This document shows, in pieces, positions 9,901-15,409 of a stretch of 24,784 bases of DNA. The notes under the pieces were generated by a model. The model ran no database searches. It was not told the origin of the DNA and worked only from the letters and a program-made list of their open reading frames with translations. The DNA comes from a virus. The position numbers and the translations under genes were made by a program. The stretch is taken from IMG/VR virus record IMGVR_UViG_3300029952_000647, positions 1 to 24,784 of that record. One strand, given 5' to 3'. The first letter of the stretch is position 1, and each line of letters starts with the position of its first letter.

Positions 9901-10173
9901 CTCTGGAGCTGGAGCTGGAGCTGGAGCCAGGGCCGGGGCGGGAGCGGGAGCGTGTGCTGAGGCGTGATGGAATGAGAGTAGGTCGCTGTCGGCGTGCTCG
10001 ACGTGGTGCGCGAACAGATCGACAGGAGGCGCTGCAGCGCGCTTGCGCCGGATCGCCGTCGTCGGCGCGACATAGGTTCCGTCCTTCGTCGTGTAGCCAG
10101 CCACACGGACCGGCATGTCGAACAGGTTCCCGAGCGCGCCGCCTGGGATGATCGCCTTATAGAAGAACAGCAT
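3973..10173 (-). CDS. Giant DarB-like polyvalent protein: adenine methyltransferase plus SNF2 helicase
   Basis: This 2066-residue protein starts at ATG 10173. Residues 1 to 45 are the LFFYKAIIPGGA module shared with two other proteins here. A Pro/Ala-rich linker follows (about 70 to 95). A Rossmann methyltransferase has motif I EPSSGAG (about 371 to 377) and a variant catalytic motif NVPF (435 to 438), where most N6-adenine enzymes have NPPF or NPPY. A full SNF2-type helicase follows: Walker A GLGKT (K1044), DEAT (1206 to 1209), TATPT (about 1260) and the arginine-finger motif QRDGRGLRQGN (1524 to 1534). The last 500 residues are unrecognised. This order matches P1 DarB, an antirestriction protein carried in the virion, and related polyvalent proteins. 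It probably protects or processes incoming DNA. The domain calls are firm; virion location is inferred. Confidence 0.93.
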   Translation of the reverse strand: MLFFYKAIIPGGALGNLFDMPVRVAGYTTKDGTYVAPTTAIRRKRAAAPPVDLFAHHVEHADSDLLSFHHASAHAPAPAPALAPAPAPAPEEVIAPAPEYKRFTYTTTKGKRLTGVLRPDLTEDQAKALDAYAFKPKGVDGWFMRDREAPDVKNPNPVKAAVNAAADPSHVQEGKVPPKAVMMKLQSYVSVLKEARKCLDLGIASDKARGGQGRYESETMKEFAAKIADANRYIANFIRMASTRGVDGAAVLATLGVPDLSLSPVGQAYVDGSSKVPPAPAPVAAEPQIAWGVPAGISKEERRALNAEAVAILAGKTDAEMTHADKAVLAQYSGNGGCGDSLNEFYTDPAVASAMWTLIGRAGFVGGDVLEPSSGAGVFLHTAPSNARVTAVELEPISARIASILHTPAGHEVRNASLERFATQDGRKFAAVIGNVPFGLRGEMIRDDKRDLSKAEQYFVDTALDKTVDGGLVALIVPTGIMDSSSGRAFRERALRKGEFLGAYRLPNTAFEASHTGVTSDIVLFRKRPQDVAGALSTVDRATLEKLGIWDGEMVGGGYVTGGRGASNVFGTLEPGWRAKAGMGDDITVSGSMVGVPAAIAEAPIAQPIVSPDVPTILAALGDDEAAQQRAISAALKSPYQEDKLGDVRVIDGIAYVLQGEPPRWHKAATAEHPAVTDARAVADLIDDLVAGRVKDPTFARTNLIEALDDFVRAHGAPARNKHFRQWLNAPSLPNIGGVSDETHAENVNAAHRRAARLLGAVRDDGSYSDLVTGEARAVGLLDFDTIATKLSLASSGFTVEQIADATGQDREAVLEHLFASPAYAVNGDGVTWSTLDTYVSGDLWEKFDAANIAASLPELPPEYQAKLQAQAAILEEAIGPKSLEDVEININSGFITTDVINAWGLARVAQYKADNPGASWSPTPFNVEYDDGVYVVTGDNWGDGKLIDKYLNRTGVRKDSREDLAKLNEEFAVWVRGSDVRQSVEDRYNRTHRGFRAPAYSDAPIEIPGLNPALKVNSYHYAGIRWALTAGKGIIAADVGLGKTGRGLMLAKLAKATGEAKKPTFVVPKSVLANWINSAEFWFPGSKVLVIGETYSTDKAGNVTSKSDDAATRQRKLHEMQQNDYDFVFISQPAWNFIDVDPVTKEGYIDSEFWTKRGDKIAEKSGKAIKKMRTAHDQESAKRDFSNREGTIYFNDLGIDMLLIDEATAYKNLYAAKNRFGMKPKFLGGSGLSNCAQDTYFKSRSLREANGNKGVYLLTATPTKNSPLEIYSMLSHIAPDAFERMGIKNSEEFLDRFCEFTHDTILGVNGELVDELVTSGFKNMDELREVMRRYIDRTTAEDVGLVMPSADRLTHYIDMTPAQNEVYHELRTSLAEGKKEDDTANSHVFSVMAQMGKVSVDMSLYNPKYAGERSPKLEEMVKTAVAGSADGGQVIFCDHVDMHEKIAAAFVAAGVPRNQIGIINGEATPGSAARQSVSDKFNSGKFRFVIGNTPTMGEGVNLQMGTTDIHHLDLLWEPASMQQRDGRGLRQGNTNEAVRIHTYLAKGSFDGYRYQTIAAKKDWQDMLWNGGDRVENLAREGAFSRIDELIMLSADPAAEREKYNKNTAEAKARKLADDKTAAIAEFMRLQKMRTSMTRMKGQGIENSSTRRLEIASEKASRALRNNAAFQHKDLLKSTYDAVIEPTTGYAWIRNKGFVLDGGSDGPFHWSDKPTRWVVTNVDPVAATVTARLYGTALTSKPITMDLDRMKEGVAPFEFSAEEESKALDEEATASRKLREHTVSQKVKSGEALRLEEIRHLPPETIAAEADAIQKTLKHAIDHYKDGTRHAYGLIDGDGKVSAVRGYEARGKLHDHSLILPLPDHKEKAIAGYVRDGLARQMKMQFGVGRQGRPGAAIGLKPVYPGHEYGSDTTGKNPWEHVMRDVFGEESVKPAEAALRQAVHQQIASAPTFRDAVKAATAALDFSHAGGYSMSGGPRWPADVAQSLAARARADGVMNDPLVVAAAPSDSAYADLHTAIFDHSGHSHGKRGWDGSASSVKEFLAAISPTKDRAALLADAPMKEAA
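9903..9951. repeat. Hexanucleotide repeat encoding a Pro-Ala linker
   Basis: Four perfect tandem copies of CTGGAG (9903 to 9926) run into degenerate GCC/GGG-rich copies. They encode the Pro-Ala linker between the N-terminal module and the enzyme domains of the DarB-like protein. Because the unit is six bases, copy-number change would alter linker length without shifting the frame. Confidence 0.8.
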
Positions 10174-10202
10174 GTGGCCACAGCTCCGGTTGCAAACCGG
10201 AG
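10076..10202 (-). repeat. Direct repeat copy 1: module coding start plus leader
   Basis: This 127-base segment aligns without gaps to 12172 to 12298. Counted by eye, 94 of 127 bases match. It covers the first 33 codons of the DarB-like gene and 29 bases of its leader. The leader is better conserved (25 of 29) than the coding part (69 of 98). Confidence 0.8.
10184..10202 (-). promoter_or_regulatory. Leader hairpin covering the ribosome binding site of the DarB-like gene
   Basis: The minus strand reads CTCCGGTTTGCAACCGGAG: a perfect 8-bp stem with a 3-base loop. Its 3' arm ends in GGAG, the only Shine-Dalgarno-like sequence before the ATG at 10173, ten bases away. If it folds in the mRNA, it would hide the ribosome site and hold translation low. 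The hairpin is seen in the sequence; regulation is inferred. Confidence 0.6.
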
Positions 10203-10206
10203 AATG

Positions 10207-10219
10207 GCGTCACGACAGA
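10207..10219 (-). repeat. Recurrent intergenic motif, copy b (TCGTGACG type)
   Basis: The same 13 bases as copy a. It lies 33 bases upstream of the ATG at 10173, just before the leader hairpin, in the gap after the helix-turn-helix gene. An AT-rich stretch (AAAATATTTGATC on the minus strand) precedes it and could be part of a promoter, though no clear -35/-10 pair is visible. Confidence 0.45.
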
Positions 10220-10229
10220 TCAAATATTT

Positions 10230-10448
10230 TCAGCGCACCCGATCAATGAATGAGGATATCTCCGCCGACCGCCTCTCGGCCAACGCAAGCACCTCTCCCC
10301 TGATGGAGTCGGGCGGAATGCTGTAACCAGACCCCCATCGTTGAACTGTTCGATGGCTCACGCATAAAGCACGGGCCATCTCGTATTCCCATGACAATCC
10401 ATAAAGGAGAATTCCGACTTCGCGTAAAAGTTCTGATGTCTCAATCAT
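10230..10448 (-). CDS. Small helix-turn-helix DNA-binding protein
   Basis: The start chosen is ATG 10448, which overlaps the end of the upstream gene by 8 bases (ATGATTGA), giving 72 residues. An earlier in-frame ATG at 10499 would lie deep inside that gene. The protein has the pattern of a short Cro/XRE-like helix-turn-helix: W.YEMARALCVSHRTVQRWGSG (about residues 20 to 40), with VSHRTVQRW as the recognition helix, then an Arg/Glu-rich helix. It is small enough to be a dimerising repressor or activator. It lies just upstream of the DarB-like gene and its unusual leader, so it may regulate the accessory block or itself. Its target is unknown. Confidence 0.8.
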   Translation of the reverse strand: MIETSELLREVGILLYGLSWEYEMARALCVSHRTVQRWGSGYSIPPDSIRGEVLALAERRSAEISSFIDRVR

Positions 10449-10872
10449 TTGGCAGCACCGACCATGCCACGCAACGCTCCAGGTCTCCAAGTTCAACAAT
10501 AAGTCCTGGATTCCGGCTTAATGCCCCAAGCCCATCGGGGAGAAGGCCGACTGCCAACCAAGGGAGCGCGGGTCGAACCGGCATTTTAGAAGGCCGTGGG
10601 AACGTCTCTGCCTCTTTCCACATAATATCCGCAGCGTATTGCGTAGTGGCGATCCAGCACCGCGCAACTTCATTCCCACGGCTTGATAAATCGAATGAAT
10701 ACCCGCCGTCAGGTGCATCCCGACGAAATACCGCCCATCCTGTATTCCACAGCGCGCCCGATCCATCGGAAATTGCAGATCGAATCATCGCGATGACGTT
10801 TGGCTCAACCTCAGTTCGAGGACTTTTCCGAACGTGCCCCGTAGCAATGGTGAGGTGATTTAAGTGGTTCAT
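10441..10872 (-). CDS. Hypothetical protein paired with the helix-turn-helix gene
   Basis: This 143-residue protein starts at ATG 10872 and overlaps the upstream 466-residue gene by 4 bases (ATGA). It ends inside the start of the helix-turn-helix gene, so the three are probably translated as a coupled set. It has no signal peptide or transmembrane span. The C-terminal part has a recognisable conserved look (LPWLAVGLLP, then LGDLERCVAWSVL), which I associate with small uncharacterised proteins found beside helix-turn-helix genes in proteobacterial prophages; this is recollection, not a search. It has three cysteines with no metal-site spacing. Function unknown. Confidence 0.75.
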   Translation of the reverse strand: MNHLNHLTIATGHVRKSPRTEVEPNVIAMIRSAISDGSGALWNTGWAVFRRDAPDGGYSFDLSSRGNEVARCWIATTQYAADIMWKEAETFPRPSKMPVRPALPWLAVGLLPDGLGALSRNPGLIVELGDLERCVAWSVLPND

Positions 10873-12269
10873 GCTTCGCCCAACTGTGATGCTGCCTGCC
10901 TCAGACGCTCTGCCAGTTCGTGGGCCAGCGGGCCAGATAGGCGGTGTGCTACCGTGCTCGGGAGGTTGTTCGCCGACCAGTCGTCACCATCGCCGCCGTT
11001 GCCACGCAGACGCCATAGCGATCCATCGTTGGCGTGCACCCACTTTGTGCCGCCGCCGTATGCTGCGACACGCTTCCCAGATTCATAAACCGTTTCACCG
11101 ACCGGGAACGCTCCAGATTTCTCCGGCATTTCCGCCACGCCAGAAAACTCTTGGTCTACTCCCACGATAGCCGAACGCGCTTGGCGTTTTGCATCAGCGG
11201 CGGCGAGAGCAATCTCTTGAGCCTCCTCATACGCCCGGACCTCATCATTCGTTGGATCGCGGAGGTAGGCATAGCAGGCCGATTCGCCCTCGTGGCCCAA
11301 AAACTTACTACCGTAGACGCTTGGCATGTCCTCATTGATATAAAATGTCTTTCCCAGACTTTCGATAATTTGGATGCGTCCATGCGCCATGATCGACTGC
11401 CCGATACGGGGATATTCGGACATCAAAACTGGCGTCCGCCTCGCCGCAACTGCAACCCGATGAGCATCTGCTTCCATGCGCTCTTTTGCGACCGACGCCG
11501 CCCGATCCGCCGCCTCCGCCGCTAAAATCGGTTCCATTTTTGCGAGGGCAAGGCGGAGCATCGGGCGATCCAATTGCGCAACGGACCAAACCTTCCTATC
11601 CGCCTCCCACCGCGCTCCGTGGACTTGCTTTATGATGCCAACAAGGCGCTGATCGTATGGAAACGAAACGAACAATCTATCGCCCTGCGGGGAGACTCCG
11701 ATATGAGGAGTTGCGAGCGGGCCGGTCGCGGCATCGATATCAGCAGCGTCGCGTTTTAATTTAAGCGTCGAGGCCCGTAATGCATCGTCATCCGCCTGCA
11801 GTTTTTGGACCGTATCTCCCTGAGACGCGGCCCACTCCGTCAGGCGCTTCTGCGCGGTCTTGCCTTTGAGATACCACTTCTTTGAATCTGCAAAATAGCC
11901 AATCGCAGGAAACGCTGCTTTCAACGCCGCCTCCAGCTCGCCATTGGCGGGGATTTTGGCATACGCTCCAGTTTTCGCGATATTTGATGTGATGACGATC
12001 ATTTGTGGCCTCGCGCCAATACTGGCGGCCTGATGCCGTCCAGTATCAACAGCCTGCTCCACCACGGGCGGAGCTGCAAGTGGCTTTTCTGCCGCTGGCA
12101 GCAAAACAAGAATCGGTGCGGAAATCGGGGCTATGTGCTTTTTCCGCTCCCCTTGGTGGGGGGACACGTAAGTTCCGTCCTTCGTAGTGTATCCGTGGAT
12201 AGGCACCACCACAGAAAACAAGTCGCTGTGAGCGCCGCCTGGAATAATCGCCTTGAGAAAAAACAGCAT
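10869..12269 (-). CDS. Accessory protein with shared N-terminal module and HARP-like domain
   Basis: This 466-residue protein opens with the MLFFLKAIIPGGA ... GYTTKDGTYV module shared with the DarB-like protein. A region around residues 100 to 150 (ELEAALKAAFPAIGYFADSK, then KWYLKG) and one around 205 to 237 (FPYDQRLVGIIKQVHGARW, then KVWSV) have the pattern of HARP-type domains, known from SMARCAL1-like annealing helicases. Those domains bind branched or single-stranded DNA. No helicase motor is present, so this may supply DNA binding in trans to the SNF2 proteins nearby. An Ala/Glu-rich helical part and a Trp/Gly-rich C-terminus (KWVHANDGSLWRLRG) follow. The GGAG ribosome site lies ten bases before the ATG. 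The module is clear; the HARP assignment is moderate. Confidence 0.85.
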   Translation of the reverse strand: MLFFLKAIIPGGAHSDLFSVVVPIHGYTTKDGTYVSPHQGERKKHIAPISAPILVLLPAAEKPLAAPPVVEQAVDTGRHQAASIGARPQMIVITSNIAKTGAYAKIPANGELEAALKAAFPAIGYFADSKKWYLKGKTAQKRLTEWAASQGDTVQKLQADDDALRASTLKLKRDAADIDAATGPLATPHIGVSPQGDRLFVSFPYDQRLVGIIKQVHGARWEADRKVWSVAQLDRPMLRLALAKMEPILAAEAADRAASVAKERMEADAHRVAVAARRTPVLMSEYPRIGQSIMAHGRIQIIESLGKTFYINEDMPSVYGSKFLGHEGESACYAYLRDPTNDEVRAYEEAQEIALAAADAKRQARSAIVGVDQEFSGVAEMPEKSGAFPVGETVYESGKRVAAYGGGTKWVHANDGSLWRLRGNGGDGDDWSANNLPSTVAHRLSGPLAHELAERLRQAASQLGEA

Positions 12270-12298
12270 GCGACCACAGCTCCGGTTGCAAATAGGAG
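12172..12298 (-). repeat. Direct repeat copy 2: module coding start plus leader
   Basis: Gap-free partner of 10076 to 10202. It covers the first codons and the 29-base leader of the 466-residue gene. The duplication included non-coding sequence, so the module spread as a DNA segment with its own translation start. Confidence 0.8.
12280..12298 (-). promoter_or_regulatory. Weakened copy of the leader hairpin
   Basis: The minus strand reads CTCCTATTTGCAACCGGAG. It differs from the copy at 10184 only at two adjacent bases of the 5' arm. Both changes break pairs in mid-stem (T against C and A against C), leaving CTCC/GGAG and two A-T pairs. The GGAG ribosome site should therefore be freer for the 466-residue gene. 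Confidence 0.5.
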
Positions 12299-12331
12299 AA
12301 ATAGCCTCATCCTAAGAGAAGTAAATTCCGA

Positions 12332-12751
12332 TTATGGAGATACCTGCGTCAGATCGAGGACTCGGGCCTGCCGAGCAATGGTGAGTGCCCCTGCTGTGAC
12401 TGCTTCCTGGAGATATATGACCAGCACGGGGTCTGTCACATCGATTGTCCCGGCTGCGGCCACCATATATCCCCAGAGGGGGTTCGCCGCGATAAGTGCA
12501 GCCAGCTCGGCCGTGGTAAAACGGCGGATGAATTCCAGTGCCGAGATGGTGGTGACGACAGGGATGACAGGCGCGGGTGCGGTGTCACCATCCAGCGTAT
12601 GGGCAGAGAAATACCCCGCCGCCACCGCCTCGGTGCAGGGGCCGACCGTCAAGCCACCCCCTGTCCAAGTGTCGTCCGATGCCTGCGTGATGGTCACTGC
12701 CCGGCCAGTGGCGGAGTTGGTTGTGAAAGTCGCCGTGATCGTGTCGGACAT
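12332..12751 (-). CDS. Small structural-cluster protein, probable fibre companion
   Basis: This 139-residue protein starts two bases after the stop of the glycine-rich gene; AGGTAGG precedes the ATG. The first half is Thr/Gly/Ala-rich and beta-prone (TITATFTTNSATGRAVTITQ), like small phage structural proteins. The second half is helical and may pack as a coiled or bundled segment (ALEFIRRFTTAELAALIAAN). No catalytic motif or signal peptide is visible. Its position after two fibre-like genes suggests a fibre-associated or chaperone-like product; other structural roles are possible. Confidence 0.8.
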   Translation of the reverse strand: MSDTITATFTTNSATGRAVTITQASDDTWTGGGLTVGPCTEAVAAGYFSAHTLDGDTAPAPVIPVVTTISALEFIRRFTTAELAALIAANPLWGYMVAAAGTIDVTDPVLVIYLQEAVTAGALTIARQARVLDLTQVSP

Positions 12752-12753
12752 GT

Positions 12754-14001
12754 TTATGCACCTACCTGTCTGGTGACGCCGAATGTCCCGGCGCTACCTG
12801 CGGTGGTAGACGGGACAGATGCCGCCGCCGCTGATGTTATTGAGCCGAACGCAGTGGCGTTAAACCCGTAGACCGTGGCGCTCGTCCCAGCGGATACTGA
12901 TGTCGAAGCCCCAGACTGTGACAGGACCAGCACTTCAACGTGTCCTCCCTGACCCCCCTCGCCCCCTTGGCCGCCTTTTCCAGTGCCCGTGCCTGCTCCG
13001 CCCGCACCGCCCGCGCCACCCGAGACATCGATAGCATTTGCAATCGGGGAACCAGCAACGCTCTCGAAGACAAAGTAGGCGTCAGTTCCTCCACCACCCG
13101 CGCCGCCCGCGCCCCCCGCCGAGTTACCCGTGGCGGACGCATTGCCGCCCGCGCCGCCCGCGCCACCTTTGCCTTGGATGATCGCGGCGTTGGTATTGGT
13201 CCCACGGATGAGAACACGCGCATGGATTTGGATGCCCGGAGCGCCGCCCCCACCGCCACCACCCGCGCCGGATAGGTTCGTTCCGTCGCCGCCACCCGCG
13301 CCACCACCTGACCCCGCATTGGAGGAAAAGGAATTCCCGCCGTTGGCGTCGTTATTCCCGCCGACCTGTAGGTTGACCTGGGGCGTATTTCGGAAACAAG
13401 TCGCATTGTTGTTGGTGACAACACCGCCCGCGCCGCCCGCGTTCGTGCTGGCACCACCCGTCCCACCAGTCCCGCCCCATCCGCCATTCGCCTGCCCGAG
13501 AGAAGGGACTGTGGAAGCGCCGCCAACACCCGTGGTTCCAGATGCGCCGTTTGTCCCCGCACCGTAACTGCGCAGACAGGTCGAATTGTAGTTCGCGATA
13601 GCCCCACCCACGCCGGGTGTTGCCCCAACAGCAGCAGTCCCTGCATAGGCCAGGACATAGAGCGCCCCCACCTGCGCGGCAGAGATGTCGGCGGAGACAG
13701 AGCAGAACACCCGGTAGCCATTGAGGTTGATTGCCCCCGTGCCGGAAACAACCAGAGTAGTCCAGTGCATGTCCCGCTGGAGTGTCGTGGTGCCCGACGA
13801 GATAACCACCGCGCCGTCAGCGCCCGTGCCAAACAGCGGTGCGCCCGCATAGGGCGATAGCCCCGTGCTGGTCAGCAAAGTTCCAGTGATGGTCTGCGTG
13901 GCAGCATTGCCGAGGGCCAAGTTTGCCCGCGCCGTAGCAGCACTGGCAAGATCAACTAGATTATTGCCGGGCAGCAGCCCAGGAGGGAGTTGCATGCCCA
14001 T
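12754..14001 (-). CDS. Glycine-rich tail fibre or decoration protein
   Basis: This 415-residue protein starts at ATG 14001, overlapping the upstream stop by one base (TAATG), with GAGG eight bases before it. Residues 1 to 60 look like a fibre attachment part (PPGLLPGNNLVDLASAATAR). Then comes a beta-rich stretch with VISSGTTTLQRDMHWTTLVV and a hydrophobic INLNGYRVFCS. The rest is dominated by Gly-Gly-Ala repeats (about 165 to 355) and ends in a beta-rich tail. This architecture is common in phage fibres, where Gly-rich regions form polyglycine-II-like bundles. It could bind the host surface or decorate the head. An out-of-frame opening over the same bases (12837 to 13850) comes from composition. 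Confidence 0.85.
   Translation of the reverse strand: MGMQLPPGLLPGNNLVDLASAATARANLALGNAATQTITGTLLTSTGLSPYAGAPLFGTGADGAVVISSGTTTLQRDMHWTTLVVSGTGAINLNGYRVFCSVSADISAAQVGALYVLAYAGTAAVGATPGVGGAIANYNSTCLRSYGAGTNGASGTTGVGGASTVPSLGQANGGWGGTGGTGGASTNAGGAGGVVTNNNATCFRNTPQVNLQVGGNNDANGGNSFSSNAGSGGGAGGGDGTNLSGAGGGGGGGAPGIQIHARVLIRGTNTNAAIIQGKGGAGGAGGNASATGNSAGGAGGAGGGGTDAYFVFESVAGSPIANAIDVSGGAGGAGGAGTGTGKGGQGGEGGQGGHVEVLVLSQSGASTSVSAGTSATVYGFNATAFGSITSAAAASVPSTTAGSAGTFGVTRQVGA
12940..13470. repeat. Low-complexity GCC/GCG-rich repeats coding Gly-Gly-Ala
   Basis: Runs such as CCCGCGCCGCCCGCGCC recur at about 12990, 13101, 13146 and 13427, with many shorter variants. They reflect reiterated Gly and Ala codons in the fibre-like gene. 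Near-identical short repeats are prone to slippage or recombination, which would change fibre length in units of codons when in frame. Confidence 0.75.
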
Positions 14002-15371
14002 TACACAGTCCTCACGGTCACGATTGCAGTAGAGAGGGGAGCGTAAATACGCGCCCGTCCTTTAAAGGACATGTCCGACCATGAGCCGCCCTGGCTTGGT
14101 GCGCCTACCCCACCAGCAAGCAACACAGAAGAAATCGTGCCTGCTGTCCCAAGACCATCATCAAGAACGATTTGGATTTGCGCGCCGGAATGGTTAACCA
14201 CCTCAATGTTTCCACGGGTGGCGTTGACCGGAGCCGTCGCGATCAGCACGTAACCAGCGAGGGGGACAGCCATCGGGTTGGCACTGTAGTCAATGGGAGT
14301 TCCGCCCGAATGGAGGACTGCACCAATAGTATTGGTGCCTGCTGGAATACTCTGAGCCAGCGTCACCAGCCCAGAGGTTGCTGAAGAATTGGCGGAGATA
14401 GTGATGTTGCCGGTGCCGACTGTGGACACCCGGAGGCGAACACCAGTTCGCGCACCTGTCTCAACGCGGAAGTTTCCGTCCGTGGTGATCGTCGGATAGA
14501 GCGTGCTGCCTGCGATACAGTTAACACCAGCCCAGATAGGCACCGCTGCACCGATGTTGTTCGTGGCCTCCAGGGTGAGCGTTGCCCCGCTGGCGGTAAG
14601 ACCAGAAACGGTGATACCGACCATGTCCTGTGCATTCAGGGCAATGGTGAACGCCGCATTGAGGGTCGCAGCCGGAATGAGTTGGTCGATCAGACGGACA
14701 TCAGGTGTGGAGACAGTCAGGATGCCCGCGAGCTTTAGGAAAATGCCTTTCAGCACGGACACAATCGAACCTGAACCAGTCGCGTAGGCCGCGTCAGCCG
14801 CATTGCCCGTTGCCGCACTGGATGCCGTCGTCTGCGTCGCTATGATGGTGGCGCTGGCATTACCCGATGCCTGCAGAGCAGACGTAGCCTGAGCACCGCT
14901 GTTCGTGGCAATCGTTACAAGAGAAACCCCAGCCGGAGCATCAATCACGGCCAGCGTGGCAGCAACCGATACCGGCTGCGTCGCCTGCCAGAACGTGCCA
15001 GTGACCGCCATCGCTCTACCAAGGCGGTCGTAGATACCAGATAACCAACCCCTGACGCCGACAGCACCCGTCGGCGCGGTCACTCCGGTCGCGTCAGTGC
15101 CATCCAGAGCTGGGGACGCCGCCTGCTTTGCCAGGATTGCAGAGAGAATGACTTGAGATTCACTCTGACCGGACGCTGTCGCAACATTCGCAGCGATCAC
15201 CGCAAGGGACGCCTCGGAGGCGCTGTCAGTTACGGCTCCACTCGAACCACCACCACCGCCGCCAACGATGCTGACCGGCATCGGGTTAGCCGAACTGATC
15301 GGCCTTCCACCTACGTAGATCACCTCAGCGTGCGCTGCTGTGCCGTCCAAGTCGCTCAGATTGTCTGCCAT
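14001..15371 (-). CDS. Low-complexity phage structural protein (fibre or head decoration)
   Basis: This 456-residue protein starts at ATG 15371 with GGGGG about eight bases upstream. It begins DLDGTAAHAEVIYVGGRPI, followed by a Gly-rich hinge (about 37 to 42) and an Ala/Ser/Thr-rich region with GTFWQATQPVSVAATLAV, a phrase typical of phage structural proteins. The C-terminal half is beta-rich (VRLRVSTVGTGNITISAN) with NATRGNIEVVNHSG near the end, suggesting jelly-roll or fibre folds. No signal peptide or enzyme motif is seen. It follows the MuF gene and precedes the glycine-rich gene, so it is probably exposed on the virion. A precise location cannot be given. Confidence 0.82.
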   Translation of the reverse strand: MADNLSDLDGTAAHAEVIYVGGRPISSANPMPVSIVGGGGGGSSGAVTDSASEASLAVIAANVATASGQSESQVILSAILAKQAASPALDGTDATGVTAPTGAVGVRGWLSGIYDRLGRAMAVTGTFWQATQPVSVAATLAVIDAPAGVSLVTIATNSGAQATSALQASGNASATIIATQTTASSAATGNAADAAYATGSGSIVSVLKGIFLKLAGILTVSTPDVRLIDQLIPAATLNAAFTIALNAQDMVGITVSGLTASGATLTLEATNNIGAAVPIWAGVNCIAGSTLYPTITTDGNFRVETGARTGVRLRVSTVGTGNITISANSSATSGLVTLAQSIPAGTNTIGAVLHSGGTPIDYSANPMAVPLAGYVLIATAPVNATRGNIEVVNHSGAQIQIVLDDGLGTAGTISSVLLAGGVGAPSQGGSWSDMSFKGRARIYAPLSTAIVTVRTV

Positions 15372-15393
15372 ACCAGCCCCCGGTTAGGGCCAG

Positions 15394-15409
15394 CATGCCG
15401 TCACGACCG
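15394..15409 (-). repeat. Recurrent intergenic motif, copy c (GGTCGTGACGGCATG)
   Basis: This 16-base string is identical to the one at 21040 to 21055. It overlaps the TGA stop of the MuF gene and ends 22 bases upstream of the ATG at 15371. Because it spans a stop codon and a gap, its conservation is not explained by protein coding. Confidence 0.5.

Noticed and set aside
12837-13850. A 337-codon open frame on the minus strand inside the glycine-rich gene
   Set aside because: It is another frame of the same strand, Arg- and Ala-rich with no domain, and it arises from GC-rich repeat composition. The 415-residue frame has a proper start, a ribosome site and exact gene junctions on both sides.
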